The notes below the pieces were generated by a model. That model was not told where the DNA came from and did no database searches. It saw only the letters and a program-made list of their open reading frames with translations. Below are positions 53,257 through 63,288 of a stretch of 64,000 nt of DNA, one piece after another; positions within the stretch are counted from its first letter, which is position 1; each line of letters begins with the position of its first letter. Both the position numbers and the translations under genes were made by a program. This DNA is from Cohnella herbarum. Lineage in GTDB: Bacteria > Bacillota > Bacilli > Paenibacillales > Paenibacillaceae. The DNA lies in contig NZ_CP051680.1 in NCBI RefSeq assembly GCF_012849095.1, forward strand, positions 7,923,001 through 7,987,000. Reading direction: 5' to 3'.

Positions 53257-55197
53257 ATGTCTGTACAAGTGAAATTGCCCGATGGCGCGGTTCGCTCTTA
53301 CGATGCCGGCATAACCATCGAAGAAATCGCGTTCTCGATCAGTCCCGGACTGAAAAAAGTAGCGGTCGCGGGTAAAGTAGACGGTAAAGTGGTGGATTTG
53401 AATACGGCTATCTCGAGCGACGTGGCATTAGAGATCCTAACGCTGGACAATGCCGACGGTCTGGAGGTCATGCGTCATAGTACCGCTCACTTATTGGCTC
53501 AAGCGCTTAAACGCGTTTATGGAGCCGACAAAGTGAAGCTTGGTATCGGACCGGTCATCGAGGATGGCTTCTATTACGATATCGATATGGAGCAGTCCGT
53601 AACTCCCGAGGATCTTGCGGCGATCGAGAAGGAAATGGACAAAATCGTGAAAGAAAACTTGCCGATCGAAAGACGGGAAGTCAGCCGCGAAGAAGCTCTG
53701 CGAATATTCGAAGAGATTTCCGATCCGTTAAAATTAGAGCTTATCCGGGACTTGCCGGAAGGCGTGGCGATTACGCTTTACGATCAAGGAGAGTTTTTCG
53801 ATCTTTGCCGCGGACCGCATTTGCCGTCGACGGGGCGTATTAAGTCGTTCAAACTTCTGAGCGTCGCGGGTGCCTACTGGCGCGGCGATAGCAAGAACAA
53901 GATGCTGCAGCGGATTTACGGAACGGCGTTCGCGAAAAAAGCCGAGCTGGACGAGCATCTTCATTTCCTCGAGGAAGCCAAGAAACGGGATCACCGGAAG
54001 CTCGGCCGCGAGTTGAAAATGTTCGCTTTCAACCGCGAAGTCGGTCAAGGGCTGCCGTTGTGGCTTCCGTATGGCGCCAAGCTACGTCAAACGCTTGAGC
54101 GTTACATCGTCGATCTAGAGGAGAAGCTGGGTTACAGTCACGTGTATACCCCGGTACTAGCCAATGTAGAGCTATACAAAACATCGGGTCACTGGGAGCA
54201 TTACCAAGAAGATATGTTTCCGAAGATGACGTTGGATAACGAAGAATTGGTGCTTCGTCCGATGAACTGCCCTCACCATATGATGGTGTACAAGAGCGAC
54301 ATGCGCAGCTACCGCGATCTTCCGGTACGTATCGCCGAGCTGGGCACCATGCATCGGTACGAGATGTCCGGAGCTTTGACGGGCTTGCACCGGGTTCGCG
54401 CGATGACGCTGAACGACGCTCATATATTCTGTCGCGTGGATCAAATCAAGGAAGAGTTCACCCGGGTCGTTAACTTGATCCGCCAGGTGTACGAGGACTT
54501 CGGCATTAAAGATTACCGTTTCCGTCTTTCTTACCGGGATCCTAAGGATACCGAGAAATATTGGCCGGACGACGAAATGTGGGAAAATTCCCAGCGTATG
54601 CTTCGCGAAGTCGTGGAAGAGCTAGGCTTACCGTTCTTCGAGGCGGAAGGAGAAGCGGCTTTCTACGGTCCTAAGCTGGACGTGCAAATCAAGACGGCTC
54701 TCGGCAAGGAAGAAACGTTATCGACCGCGCAACTTGACGTACTGCTACCGGAACGCTTCCAACTGGAATACACCGGAGATGACGGCAAGAAACATCGCCC
54801 GGTCGTTATCCATCGGGGCATTATCAGTACGATGGAACGCATGACCGCGTTCTTGCTGGAAAATTTCGCGGGTGCGCTGCCGCTATGGCTATCCCCCGTA
54901 CAAGCGAAGCTTATTCCCGTAAACCCGATCTACGAGCCTTACGTGAAGGAAGTAGAAGAGAAGCTTCAACGCGCCGGCGTCCGTGTCGAGTCGGATCTGC
55001 GTAACGAGAAGCTGGGTTATAAAATTCGCGAAGCCCAGTTGGAGAAAATCCCTTATATGCTCGTAATCGGCGAGAACGAATCGTTGAACGGAACCGTTTC
55101 CGTTCGTCGTCGCGGCGAAGGGGATTTGGGTGCTCAATCGGTGGACGAATTCGTTTCCCGCATTACGGGCGAGATTGCTTCCAAACGGATTGACTAG
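53257..55197 (+). CDS. thrS: Threonyl-tRNA synthetase
   Basis: Charges tRNA-Thr with threonine. The 646-residue protein has an N-terminal TGS domain (residues about 1-65), the editing domain with [15 protein letters not shown], the class II catalytic core ([20 protein letters not shown] with the zinc-site Cys/His), and the C-terminal anticodon-binding domain ([19 protein letters not shown]). ATG 53257 after AAGGAGG. Controlled by the T-box upstream. Confidence 0.97.
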   Translation: MSVQVKLPDGAVRSYDAGITIEEIAFSISPGLKKVAVAGKVDGKVVDLNTAISSDVALEILTLDNADGLEVMRHSTAHLLAQALKRVYGADKVKLGIGPVIEDGFYYDIDMEQSVTPEDLAAIEKEMDKIVKENLPIERREVSREEALRIFEEISDPLKLELIRDLPEGVAITLYDQGEFFDLCRGPHLPSTGRIKSFKLLSVAGAYWRGDSKNKMLQRIYGTAFAKKAELDEHLHFLEEAKKRDHRKLGRELKMFAFNREVGQGLPLWLPYGAKLRQTLERYIVDLEEKLGYSHVYTPVLANVELYKTSGHWEHYQEDMFPKMTLDNEELVLRPMNCPHHMMVYKSDMRSYRDLPVRIAELGTMHRYEMSGALTGLHRVRAMTLNDAHIFCRVDQIKEEFTRVVNLIRQVYEDFGIKDYRFRLSYRDPKDTEKYWPDDEMWENSQRMLREVVEELGLPFFEAEGEAAFYGPKLDVQIKTALGKEETLSTAQLDVLLPERFQLEYTGDDGKKHRPVVIHRGIISTMERMTAFLLENFAGALPLWLSPVQAKLIPVNPIYEPYVKEVEEKLQRAGVRVESDLRNEKLGYKIREAQLEKIPYMLVIGENESLNGTVSVRRRGEGDLGAQSVDEFVSRITGEIASKRID

Positions 55198-55223
55198 AGT
55201 TAGGCTAACTGGAATACGATAGG

Positions 55224-55265
55224 AGGAAGCCCTTATGCATATCGTGCTTAAGGGCTTCCTTTTTT
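55224..55265 (+). terminator. Terminator after thrS
   Basis: AGGAAGCCCTTA and TTAAGGGCTTCCT form a long stem with a short loop, then TTTTTT. Confidence 0.9.
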
Positions 55266-55393
55266 CGTGAAAATTGAGCAGTTTCGCGTCATGTCGCATA
55301 TCTTCTATTAAATGGTAATTATTCTCTTTTTATCGCGTTTATGATAGAATAAGAATACTTCAAATAAGCATCCTTTTAGGAGTGGCTGGATAC

Positions 55394-55915
55394 ATGAACT
55401 TCCTCCGTGATTCAAATTTACCGGAATCGTTCTGGTCGGAAGATGAAGTACTGGGCGAGCTTTATTCGCAAATGCTGAAGGTCGTTCGTCATAAGCTATG
55501 GCACAAGAACGACGCGGGCGACGTGGTGCAAGAAGCCTGGGTGCGTATTCTAGAGAAGAGATCTACGCTGCGGAACGAGGAGAAGCTCATTCCATGGGCC
55601 AAGGCGATTGCTTCTAACCTAGCTTCGAACGCTAACCGGGCAAGGCGTCACGAGAGTATCGATGATCACCTGGAGCATGAAATTGCCGGTACGAGATCTA
55701 ACTTCGATCCAGAATCGATGATGGAGCTGTCCGATCTGTTGGGACAGTTGGATCCTGTTACAAGAACGCTGCTTCTGTATAAGTTTTATTACGGTTTGAA
55801 GGATGCCGAGATTGCGACCGCGTTGCAGTTGCCGGTTGGTACGGTTAAGGCGCGGATTCATCGCGGCAAAGCGAGATTAAAAACGCAAGTAGAAGACGAA
55901 GATCGACATACATAA
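55394..55915 (+). CDS. ECF-like RNA polymerase sigma factor
   Basis: A sigma-70-type factor of 173 residues. The region 2 helix (NDAGDVVQEAWVRILEK, then LIPWAKAIASNLASNANRAR) and region 4 helix-turn-helix (LYKFYYGLKDAEIATALQLP, then VGTVKARIHRGKARLK) are clear. No anti-sigma gene follows, unlike many ECF operons. The GTG at 55382 overlaps the AGGAG site, so ATG 55394 is preferred. A gamma-type SASP gene lies 46 bases downstream. Confidence 0.88.
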   Translation: MNFLRDSNLPESFWSEDEVLGELYSQMLKVVRHKLWHKNDAGDVVQEAWVRILEKRSTLRNEEKLIPWAKAIASNLASNANRARRHESIDDHLEHEIAGTRSNFDPESMMELSDLLGQLDPVTRTLLLYKFYYGLKDAEIATALQLPVGTVKARIHRGKARLKTQVEDEDRHT

Positions 55916-55961
55916 ACCAATTCCTTGCTGTCCATGCTATGTTGTGGAGGTGAGGTAGACA

Positions 55962-56099
55962 GTGGCAAAGAACAAGAAGCAGAAAATCGGCAATGCAAAC
56001 GCAAACGATTATCAAGCCGAGTTTGCGTCTGAGACGAATGTCGGCAACAACACGCAAAATAAAGCTGCCCAGAAAAATTCGAACCAGTCCAATAGGTAG
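55962..56099 (+). CDS. Gamma-type small acid-soluble spore protein
   Basis: A 45-residue frame with GTG start behind GGAGGTGAGG. It contains the diagnostic gamma-SASP segment DYQAEFASETNV and is Asn/Gln/Lys rich, like SspE. These proteins store amino acids in the spore core and are cut during germination. It is shorter than typical SspE because it has one EFASETN unit rather than two or three. Probably read from a sporulation-specific sigma-G promoter, which I did not locate. Confidence 0.85.
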   Translation: MAKNKKQKIGNANANDYQAEFASETNVGNNTQNKAAQKNSNQSNR

Positions 56100-56171
56100 T
56101 TTTAGCTTGCGCGTTAATTGCGCGTCATGTTTTTGTGTGAAGATTCCATAAATAAACAAGCTTTTTTGGAG

Positions 56172-56199
56172 AGGGACCCTTAAGGGTCCCTTTCTTTTT
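56172..56199 (+). terminator. Terminator after the spore protein gene
   Basis: GGGACCC-TTAA-GGGTCCC perfect hairpin followed by TTTCTTTTT. Confidence 0.9.
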
Positions 56200-56269
56200 G
56201 TCAAAAATCGTAATATAATGTTAGGAAAACTAACGTAAAACGACAAATGACTTGTTGGAGTGATGAGAG

Positions 56270-57715
56270 ATGGCACTATGGCAACGTTGGTTAAGGAGAA
56301 ATGGCAACGGGATGGACAAGCCGCGTTTTTCTCGGCCCGATCAGGCAAACGTTGCCTCGCGGAATGAGGAGTCGACCGCGGAAGCGAAGCCGGAAGCTCT
56401 TCGACACATGATAGAGGAAGCCGTCGTTATCGCGGATCGGCTTCAGGCGGCCGTATCCGAAGTAGATTCGAGCATAAGCCAACTGGACGCGATCGCCGAC
56501 AGAACGACGGAGCATGAAGAGAAGCTTCGTCGGAATAGCCAGACGGCTATGATTCGTTTGGAAGAAGCGTTTTCCTCGCTTCAGGAAGTGTCTGCGGCTT
56601 CGCAGGAAATTCGCGGCGTCACGGAACAGTTGAACGCTCAGAGTCAACGGACGAAGGACGTAGTCGTGGAGGTATGTCGTTCTCTTAATCACACCGATGA
56701 AGTCATGAACGATTTGTCGACGAATCATGGGACGATGGAGGAAAGGGTGAACGGATTGATCGCCCAAGCTTCGAAAATCGGGGAGATCAACGAATTAATC
56801 CAAGAAATCGTCGCTCAGACGTCGTTGCTGGCGCTGAATGCGGCGATAGAAGCGGCGCACGCGGGAGAGCATGGGCGCGGTTTCTCGATTGTCGCGCAAG
56901 AGATCAGGAAACTTGCCGAACAGAGCGGACAAGCGGTCAAGCGATCGACGAGCATCGTGCACAATATCGAGTCCGGCATTCGCCAGGTCGTTAGCTCGGT
57001 TGAACGCGAGAAGGAGTCCGTCGCACTCGGTTTAACCGAGATGTCGCGGACGCGCGAGAAGATGGATATCATATTCAATTCGTTCTTGAAGGTTGACGAG
57101 CACGTCGGCAAGACGCTTGAGTTTGCGGTGGAGCAGGCGGACCGGACGTCCTCGACGAATGCCATGCTGGAGGATGTCGTGGAATCCGTCGGGTTGACCA
57201 TGAGTAGCGTAGACGACACTTTGGCGCAGAATAAGCGGCAAAGGACCGAAATCAACAATCTCGGCCGGGTGTCCGAAGAGCTGAACGAATCGGCGGATGA
57301 ACTCGTCGTAGCCGTTCAGAATGCCGGAGGTAGGGTGTGGAGCGGCGCGGTAGCCGCGGATACGGCGCATTGGACGAATTTGTTGCGGACGCTTACGTTG
57401 GATCCTGCTCTGGCTGGGATGGCGGAGGAAGTCCATCGCGAGGTGCTGGGGAATTGGTTGAAGCGCTCGTCGGGTATGGAAGCTATCTGGTCTAATCGCA
57501 GCGATGGTTCTTTCGTCTTCTCCGCCCCGGAAGCGGGACTATTAAATGCCAGAGGGCGCGAGTGGTGGAAAAGGGCGATGGCGGGAGAAACCTTCGTATC
57601 GGAAGTTTATGTTTCCGCTATTACGAAGAAGCCGTGTTTAACGGTATCGATGCCGCTGATGAGGATTGATGGAACGGCCTTCGGGGTTGTCGGGATAGAT
57701 ATTGTGATTTCTTGA
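56270..57715 (+). CDS. Soluble methyl-accepting chemotaxis-type receptor
   Basis: A 481-residue receptor with no membrane segment. The signalling hairpin tip ([20 protein letters not shown], then [20 protein letters not shown]) lies in the first half, and the sensory domain, a Cache/PAS-like fold (residues about 350-481; [20 protein letters not shown] and [20 protein letters not shown]), is at the C-terminus. This reverses the usual order. It probably senses a cytoplasmic signal for the CheA/CheW system. The ligand is unknown. Confidence 0.88.
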   Translation: MALWQRWLRRNGNGMDKPRFSRPDQANVASRNEESTAEAKPEALRHMIEEAVVIADRLQAAVSEVDSSISQLDAIADRTTEHEEKLRRNSQTAMIRLEEAFSSLQEVSAASQEIRGVTEQLNAQSQRTKDVVVEVCRSLNHTDEVMNDLSTNHGTMEERVNGLIAQASKIGEINELIQEIVAQTSLLALNAAIEAAHAGEHGRGFSIVAQEIRKLAEQSGQAVKRSTSIVHNIESGIRQVVSSVEREKESVALGLTEMSRTREKMDIIFNSFLKVDEHVGKTLEFAVEQADRTSSTNAMLEDVVESVGLTMSSVDDTLAQNKRQRTEINNLGRVSEELNESADELVVAVQNAGGRVWSGAVAADTAHWTNLLRTLTLDPALAGMAEEVHREVLGNWLKRSSGMEAIWSNRSDGSFVFSAPEAGLLNARGREWWKRAMAGETFVSEVYVSAITKKPCLTVSMPLMRIDGTAFGVVGIDIVIS

Positions 57716-57812
57716 CAAATAAATGGCCATAAACGGTTCTCAAAAACGAAAAAATCCAGTATGATATAGTTAATGTTATGAAAGTTAACGAGAATAGGGT
57801 AGGTGACCTATC

Positions 57813-58169
57813 ATGACGGAGCCTTCGGTACCGATTTCCGCGACGAATATACCGCGGCGTAAAGCTGCAGAGGTGCATTCCTTACTTGAAGCGCTCATTT
57901 CTAAACGGGAGCAGGAAATATCCGACATCGAACAGATGGTGGAACGTTACGAACGGAGATTAAGGCTGGAGGAGCAGGCCTATCGATCGATGTCGACGTT
58001 ACGTCGAATCCTATCGGGCAAGAAACCGGATCATCATTTGGCGCTTGAATACATTCATTACGTGAAGAAGCCAATGGAGAAAGTCCGTATGCTTCGTCTT
58101 GAGGTGGCCAACTATCAAGCGATGCTGGCGGGCAACATTCCCGCGGATGTCACAGCTCTTAACACTTGA
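57813..58169 (+). CDS. Hypothetical coiled-coil protein
   Basis: A 118-residue soluble protein, mostly a charged coiled coil (ISKREQEISDIEQMVERYER) followed by helices. ATG after GGTGACCTATC, a weak ribosome site. It stands alone between the receptor and a terminator shared with amt. I recognise no family. Confidence 0.6.
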   Translation: MTEPSVPISATNIPRRKAAEVHSLLEALISKREQEISDIEQMVERYERRLRLEEQAYRSMSTLRRILSGKKPDHHLALEYIHYVKKPMEKVRMLRLEVANYQAMLAGNIPADVTALNT

Positions 58170-58190
58170 AATGTATTGAGCGTAATAAAG

Positions 58191-58228
58191 AAGGAAGGTT
58201 GGGCGGCGAATGCAGCCCAACCTTCCTT
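58191..58228. terminator. Bidirectional terminator
   Basis: A perfect 14-bp stem, AAGGAAGGTTGGGC and GCCCAACCTTCCTT, with T-rich ends on both strands. It serves the 57813 gene and the convergent amt gene. Confidence 0.9.
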
Positions 58229-58233
58229 TTCGT

Positions 58234-59523
58234 CTATCGATCGGCAGATTGGCTTCTCAACTGATCCACGTCAAGGAAGTCGTGATCTTGACTATAGGCC
58301 GGGACGCCGTGAATGCCGATATCAAGACCGATCAGTTCTTCGTCGCGAGTTACGCGGACGGGCTTGAATAGTTGAATGAGTTTCAGGACGAGCCAAGTCA
58401 GGGAAAATCCCCAGATGGCGACGACGGCCAATCCGAGTGCCTGCACTCCGAATAGATACCATCCTCCGCCATAGAAGAGGCCGGTATGGGCGGCTGTTCC
58501 CGGCATGGCGAACAGGCCGACGGCGAGTGTTCCGATACTGCCGCTGATGCCATGGACGGCGAATGCTCCGACGGGGTCGTCTACTTTGCGTTTTTCAAGC
58601 CATTCGCTTCCTAATACCATGACGATCCCTGAGAGCGCGCCAATGAATATGGCGGCGGCGCTGGAGACGAAGGCGCATCCCGCGGTAATTCCGACTAATC
58701 CGGCTAACGCTCCGTTAATGACCATGGGAGGATCGGCTTTGCGATATCTTAGCATCGTGAAGAGGATACATGCGGCGCAACCAGCGGCGGATGCGAGCAT
58801 TGTGGTCAGCGCGATATGGCCGATGCTCTCGTTCGTTGCGCTTAACGTGCTTCCGGAATTGAATCCGAACCAACCGAACCAGAGAATAAATGCGCCGACG
58901 GAAGCTAACGGCAGATTGGAAGGGGGTACGATGTTGATTTTGCCATCCGCTCCGAATCTGCCTAGACGTGGGCCGATGAATAAGGCTGCCGCTAACGCCG
59001 CGAAGCCGCCGAGCGCATGAATGGCTGCGGAACCGGCGAAGTCTATCATCCCTAATTGAGCTAACCAACCGTTAGGGGACCAGATCCAGTGACCGGAAAT
59101 GGGGTAAATAAGTCCCGTCATGAATATCGTGTAGATAATGTATGCGCGGAAATGAATTCTTTCGGCTACCGCACCGGAAACGATGGATATTACGGCAATA
59201 ACGAAAGCGCATTGGAACAGCCAGTAGGTGTCGTAAGAAATATTGAGCGAAAGATGTGTTAGATCGCCTTCCATGAAGAAGCCGGTCGTGCCGATCCATC
59301 CCCCTGCGTCCTTGCCGTACATTAGGGCGAAACCGATAGCGAAAAAGACGAGAGCGCCGAACGCGATATCCACGAAAACCTTCATAATTATGCTGACGGC
59401 ATTTTTCTGTCGTACGAATCCGGCTTCAAGCAGCGCAAATCCGCCTTCCATCAATAAAATCATCGCGGCCGTCAATACGACCCAGATTGTGTCTAGGCCT
59501 CTTGATAATTGCTCGAGTTCCAT
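58234..59523 (-). CDS. amt: Ammonium transporter
   Basis: An Amt/MEP/Rh-family channel, 429 residues and eleven membrane segments. It has the family motifs WILTAAMILLMEGGFALLEA-like near the start, FAGSAAIHALGGFAALAAAL (twin-His region nearby), GWFGFNSGSTL and the C-terminal AVHGISGSIGTLAVGLF. ATG 59523 behind TTAGGAG is preferred to the longer frame. No PII (glnK) gene is next to it, which is unusual. Confidence 0.93.
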   Translation of the reverse strand: MELEQLSRGLDTIWVVLTAAMILLMEGGFALLEAGFVRQKNAVSIIMKVFVDIAFGALVFFAIGFALMYGKDAGGWIGTTGFFMEGDLTHLSLNISYDTYWLFQCAFVIAVISIVSGAVAERIHFRAYIIYTIFMTGLIYPISGHWIWSPNGWLAQLGMIDFAGSAAIHALGGFAALAAALFIGPRLGRFGADGKINIVPPSNLPLASVGAFILWFGWFGFNSGSTLSATNESIGHIALTTMLASAAGCAACILFTMLRYRKADPPMVINGALAGLVGITAGCAFVSSAAAIFIGALSGIVMVLGSEWLEKRKVDDPVGAFAVHGISGSIGTLAVGLFAMPGTAAHTGLFYGGGWYLFGVQALGLAVVAIWGFSLTWLVLKLIQLFKPVRVTRDEELIGLDIGIHGVPAYSQDHDFLDVDQLRSQSADR

Positions 59524-59659
59524 TGCTTCAACTCCTAATAGCTTTATGAATACCTTACATATCACATAGAAATTCGAACTCATTATATAGTGGAGAGTCA
59601 CCTAAGTCAACGGATAATGTAATGATATGTGACACTTAAAGAGGCACAAGATACGGATA

Positions 59660-59677
59660 CTCAGTCTCGAGACCGAG
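59660..59677. promoter_or_regulatory. Palindrome before liaF
   Basis: CTCAGTCTC and GAGACCGAG form an 18-bp palindrome with one mismatched pair, about 95 bases before liaF. It could be the LiaR autoregulation site. Confidence 0.4.
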
Positions 59678-59771
59678 GAGAGTTTACTACCTACGCCGCT
59701 GTTGATACGCGTGCTTGTTTCGTTATACTGAGAACATATATTTCGATACGCATCTATTGGAGGACGGGATT

Positions 59772-60821
59772 ATGCAAACATCGACCGCGCACCGCTTGCT
59801 GTGGGGGATCGTCGTAGTGACGATCGGAGTTGTCTTCTTATTGAACCAAGTCGGGATGATTTCGTTGGATATCGGGGAGCTAATCGGGACGTATTGGCCG
59901 GTGTTGCTCATTGTATTCGGATTGCAAGGGCTGCTTTTGCAACACGGCGGGGGGTTCTGGTGGAATTCGTTGACGGTGATCATCGGGGGGTACTTTCTCG
60001 GTCGGAACTTGGGTTTGTTGGAATGGGGAGTATCCGATATGATACGCATTCTTGTTCCGATCGCGATTATTCTGTTCGGGATTAACTTGATATTCAGAAG
60101 TAACCGTCCGACGTGCAAGAAACAAAAAGATTACAAGGGCGGACAATGGAATCCGATTCACCCTACGACTCCTCCGATTCCGCCTGTGCCGCCTATGCCC
60201 CCGGGACCGCCTCCCGTTCCGCCGGAGTTGGAGGAATTCGAACGGCGTAATCCCGTGGATTTATCCAAGAAGGCTCGGAATGACTTCGAATCCTCTCATT
60301 ACGCTAATCGGGAGGACAAAGCCCGAGAGCGCAGCGACGATTCGGAATACGATGGTTGGAATCAAGGGCATGAGCATAAGGATTGGTGGAAAAACCACGA
60401 TTGGAAACGTTACGGAAAAAACCACGATTGGAAACGTTACGCAAGAGACAACCACAGTAGATTTATTGGAGATATGCATTTCGGAAACGGTTATTGGGAA
60501 CTTCGCCCAATGAATATTTCGAATTTCATCGGAGATACGACGTTGGACTTGACGAAAGCGCAGATTTCACTCGGAGAAACCCGGGTTTACGTTTCTTCCT
60601 TTATAGGCGACGTGAAAGTATTCGTGCCCAACGACCTTTCGGTCGGACTGAAGGTGGAATCCAGCTGTCTGATCGGCGACGTGAAAGTGTTGGATCAAAA
60701 ACGCGGCGGCTTGTTCAATCAAATGTCGGTGGAAACTCCGAATTATATGGATTCCGATAAACGCGTCGTTCTGATCGTAAGCAGCTTAATCGGCGATGTT
60801 CGAGTAACGAAGGTAGGCTAA
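59772..60821 (+). CDS. liaF: LiaF-like membrane protein
   Basis: A 349-residue inhibitor of the LiaS kinase. The first 110 residues carry about four membrane segments, followed by a proline-rich linker (residues about 145-170; PPIPPVPPMPPGPPPVPP) and a C-terminal DUF2154-type beta domain (FIGDTTLDLTKAQI, SSFIGDVKVFVPND). A 9-residue repeat, KNHDWKRYG then KNHDWKRYA, lies in the linker. ATG 59772 after TTGGAGG. First gene of liaFSR. Confidence 0.85.
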   Translation: MQTSTAHRLLWGIVVVTIGVVFLLNQVGMISLDIGELIGTYWPVLLIVFGLQGLLLQHGGGFWWNSLTVIIGGYFLGRNLGLLEWGVSDMIRILVPIAIILFGINLIFRSNRPTCKKQKDYKGGQWNPIHPTTPPIPPVPPMPPGPPPVPPELEEFERRNPVDLSKKARNDFESSHYANREDKARERSDDSEYDGWNQGHEHKDWWKNHDWKRYGKNHDWKRYARDNHSRFIGDMHFGNGYWELRPMNISNFIGDTTLDLTKAQISLGETRVYVSSFIGDVKVFVPNDLSVGLKVESSCLIGDVKVLDQKRGGLFNQMSVETPNYMDSDKRVVLIVSSLIGDVRVTKVG

Positions 60822-60825
60822 ATCA

Positions 60826-61839
60826 ATGGTAAAACGGGTTCGGACGAGCAAATGGGCCTCTTCGATTTACGCCGGCTTGACGACGATGGTCGTCATGACG
60901 CTGCTCTACTGCGGGGTGGTCATCTTCACGGACAGCATTCCAAGTCTGGAAACTTGGCTAACTTGGGCCGGCGTGCTTGCTGCCGTGCAGATGGCCATTA
61001 CTTATCGCGGCGGTCAAAGAACGCAGAGGATGATCGATCAATTGCAGCTTGCGATGAAGCAAGCGTCCGCAGGGAGCTGGAATACGCGCTTGCCAGAGAT
61101 CGAAGGAGACGCCTTCTCGGGAGTGTTTCGAGAAATGAACGCGATGATGGGTCATTTGGAAGGACGCATCAAACTTCTTCAGCAGCTTGGGGAAAAAGAG
61201 GTCATGGAAGAAGTTTCCTCGCATGAAGACGCGGTGTTGGAAGAAAGAAAACGGTTAGCCCGCGACCTTCATGATACCGTAAGCCAACAATTATTCGCGC
61301 TTCATATGTCGGCATCATCGTTACCTAAACTGCTGGAACGCGATAGGGAACATGCGGAGAAAGTGATGGAGCAGCTTATCGCCATGTCTTCGACGGCGCA
61401 ACGCCAAATGCGCGGGCTGATCGCGCAACTGAGGCCGATGGAACTGCAAGGCAGGACATTGGAAGAAGCTTTAGAGCGATGGTTCCCGGATTATTGTCGG
61501 CAAAACGGGCTCCAGGGCAAGCTTGAAATACAAATGAAAGGCCGAATATCGGACGCGAAGGAGCATCAACTGTTCTTGATCATTCAAGAAGCGATGGCGA
61601 ATGTGGTCAAACATGCGGAAGCGTTAAGCGTTCGTTTATATCTTGGCGAAACGGACCGGCAGATTTCCCTGTCTATAGAAGACGACGGGGCGGGCTTTAA
61701 GAACGAGCAGGTGAGGTCGGGCACCTATGGCTTGTCGACGATGAATGAACGCGCGCAGAAGCTGGGCGGAGAAGCGGAGATCGTAACGAAACCGGGTTCC
61801 GGCACGCGAGTGCGGGTATGGTTTCCGAAATTCGAATAG
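60826..61839 (+). CDS. liaS: LiaS-like sensor histidine kinase
   Basis: A 337-residue intramembrane-sensing kinase with two N-terminal membrane segments (YAGLTTMVVMTLLYCGVVIF, then AGVLAAVQMAITYRGG). A HAMP-like linker follows, then the phosphoacceptor His in RLARDLHDTVSQQL and an HATPase (IEDDGAGF, TYGLSTMNERAQKLGG). It lies 4 bases after liaF and pairs with LiaR. Senses envelope stress in known relatives. Confidence 0.92.
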   Translation: MVKRVRTSKWASSIYAGLTTMVVMTLLYCGVVIFTDSIPSLETWLTWAGVLAAVQMAITYRGGQRTQRMIDQLQLAMKQASAGSWNTRLPEIEGDAFSGVFREMNAMMGHLEGRIKLLQQLGEKEVMEEVSSHEDAVLEERKRLARDLHDTVSQQLFALHMSASSLPKLLERDREHAEKVMEQLIAMSSTAQRQMRGLIAQLRPMELQGRTLEEALERWFPDYCRQNGLQGKLEIQMKGRISDAKEHQLFLIIQEAMANVVKHAEALSVRLYLGETDRQISLSIEDDGAGFKNEQVRSGTYGLSTMNERAQKLGGEAEIVTKPGSGTRVRVWFPKFE

Positions 61840-61851
61840 GAGCGGATGAAG

Positions 61852-62526
61852 ATGACGGAGCCTGCAGGTTCCCCTTGGAAAGTACTTATCGTAGACGACC
61901 ACGAGATGGTTAGAATGGGCTTGCGTACTTATTTAATGTTGGATTCGAGATTCGAAGTCATCGGCGAAGCCGGCGGAGGGAAAGAAGCGATCGAGAAACT
62001 CGCGAACGGGGGATTTCAGGGCAAATTACCGCAGATCGTTCTAATGGATTTGATGATGCCGGACATGGATGGGGTCGAGACGACGCGAGCGTTGTTAAGC
62101 CAGTATCCGGATTTTCGAATCATCATCTTGACCAGCTTCTTGGAAGACGGGAAAGTCGTCGAAGCTATTGAAGCGGGAGCGGTCAGCTATGTGCTAAAAA
62201 CCGTATCGGCCGACGAATTGATCTACGCGATGCAAGGAGCGATCAAGAACATGCCCGTCATGAGCACGGACGTGTCCCAGGCTCTTACCCGCGGACTTCG
62301 CAAGCGTTCCGTCAGCAATGACGTCGAGGGGTTAACGGAGCGGGAACGCGAAGTTCTGCTTCTTATTGCGGAAGGACGGAATAATAAAGATATCGGCGAC
62401 GAGCTGCATATCAGCATCAAAACCGTCAAAACCCATGTCAGTAACTTGCTGATGAAATGCGAACTGGAAGATCGAACGCAGCTTGCCATATATGCGCATC
62501 GAAAAGGCTGGGTAAAGGAAGCATAA
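61852..62526 (+). CDS. liaR: LiaR-like response regulator
   Basis: A 224-residue NarL-type response regulator. The receiver carries Asp-rich VDDHEMVRMG and the phosphoacceptor in VLMDLMMPDMDGVE. The C-terminal LuxR helix-turn-helix is TEREREVLLLIAEGRNNKDI, then ISIKTVKTHVSNLL. Starting at ATG 61852 gives good spacing from TAGGAG; ATG 61846 is too close. Completes liaFSR. Confidence 0.92.
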   Translation: MTEPAGSPWKVLIVDDHEMVRMGLRTYLMLDSRFEVIGEAGGGKEAIEKLANGGFQGKLPQIVLMDLMMPDMDGVETTRALLSQYPDFRIIILTSFLEDGKVVEAIEAGAVSYVLKTVSADELIYAMQGAIKNMPVMSTDVSQALTRGLRKRSVSNDVEGLTEREREVLLLIAEGRNNKDIGDELHISIKTVKTHVSNLLMKCELEDRTQLAIYAHRKGWVKEA

Positions 62527-62576
62527 TTTATTAACCTTGGGATACTCTACTAAGAAAAAAAGGGGGTTCCCTCAAG

Positions 62577-62990
62577 GTGCATGCCCTTCCGTCTGCCCTG
62601 ACTTCTAAAGTTCGGGATTACGTCGTATCGAGAGAAGCATTATCGGAGCAAGGATTTACGTTAGGCGGGAATTGGGATTACGATCATGGCTCCTTCGATT
62701 GCGCATTGGATGAAGCGAATAAAGTATGGTTGCGTTTGCCGTTCGATGTAACGGTCGGCAATCTAGATGGCGAGTCGGACGACAACGATACCGAAATCCG
62801 GTTCGGCCAGCCGTACGTACTTAAACATGTCTATAATGAAGGTTTGGATAGGGAAGCGCAGCCTGGCGTGATGGGGGCCGTCTTGAACCAGTTTTCGGAT
62901 CCATTGGATCCCGACGATAAGATCGAATCCGAATGGATAGAGAAAGCCGAGCGGAAGCTGCGCGAAGCGGAAGCCATATATCCAGGTTGA
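62577..62990 (+). CDS. YugN-like family protein
   Basis: A 137-residue acidic protein that matches the YugN-like family of Bacillales (GGNWDYDHGSFDCALDEANK, then VWLRLPFDVTVGNLDG, FGQPYVLKHVYNEGLD). GTG start at 62577 after an AGGGGG. Function unknown. A terminator follows. Confidence 0.82.
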   Translation: MHALPSALTSKVRDYVVSREALSEQGFTLGGNWDYDHGSFDCALDEANKVWLRLPFDVTVGNLDGESDDNDTEIRFGQPYVLKHVYNEGLDREAQPGVMGAVLNQFSDPLDPDDKIESEWIEKAERKLREAEAIYPG

Positions 62991-62997
62991 AGAAGCG

Positions 62998-63021
62998 GAA
63001 ACGGCACGCGAGTGCCGTTTC
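62998..63021 (+). terminator. Terminator after the YugN-like gene
   Basis: GAAACGGCAC-gcga-GTGCCGTTTC, a perfect 10-bp stem, then TTTG. Confidence 0.75.
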
Positions 63022-63035
63022 TTTGTGGTAATAGA

Positions 63036-63153
63036 GGTTGTCAAAAAGTCCAATTTTGATCACGAAGCCTAACTAGAAGCGTACTCGACATCGAATCTTG
63101 AATTCAACTTCTTTTAACCTTCTCGGTGCTGAAAACCGGACTTTTTGAACTCG
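63036..63153. repeat. MITE-like inverted repeat
   Basis: TCAAAAAGTCC (63041-63051) and GGACTTTTTGA (63138-63148) are perfect 11-bp inverted termini. Similarity continues inward (TTTT-A-CAC against its complement) for about 12 bases. The inside, about 85 bases, is non-coding. I recall similar intergenic repeats in Paenibacillus-type genomes. Confidence 0.65.
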
Positions 63154-63288
63154 AATTGATAAGGATTTTTCTAGGCTTTTACTTCGTATTCATTTCCGTT
63201 TAAGATAGTTTTAAGGAAACTCGTATAATATACAATCAAGAAGTCTAGAACGGCGTCTGCCTAACGCGGCGCGAGGAGGAAAATGAAA

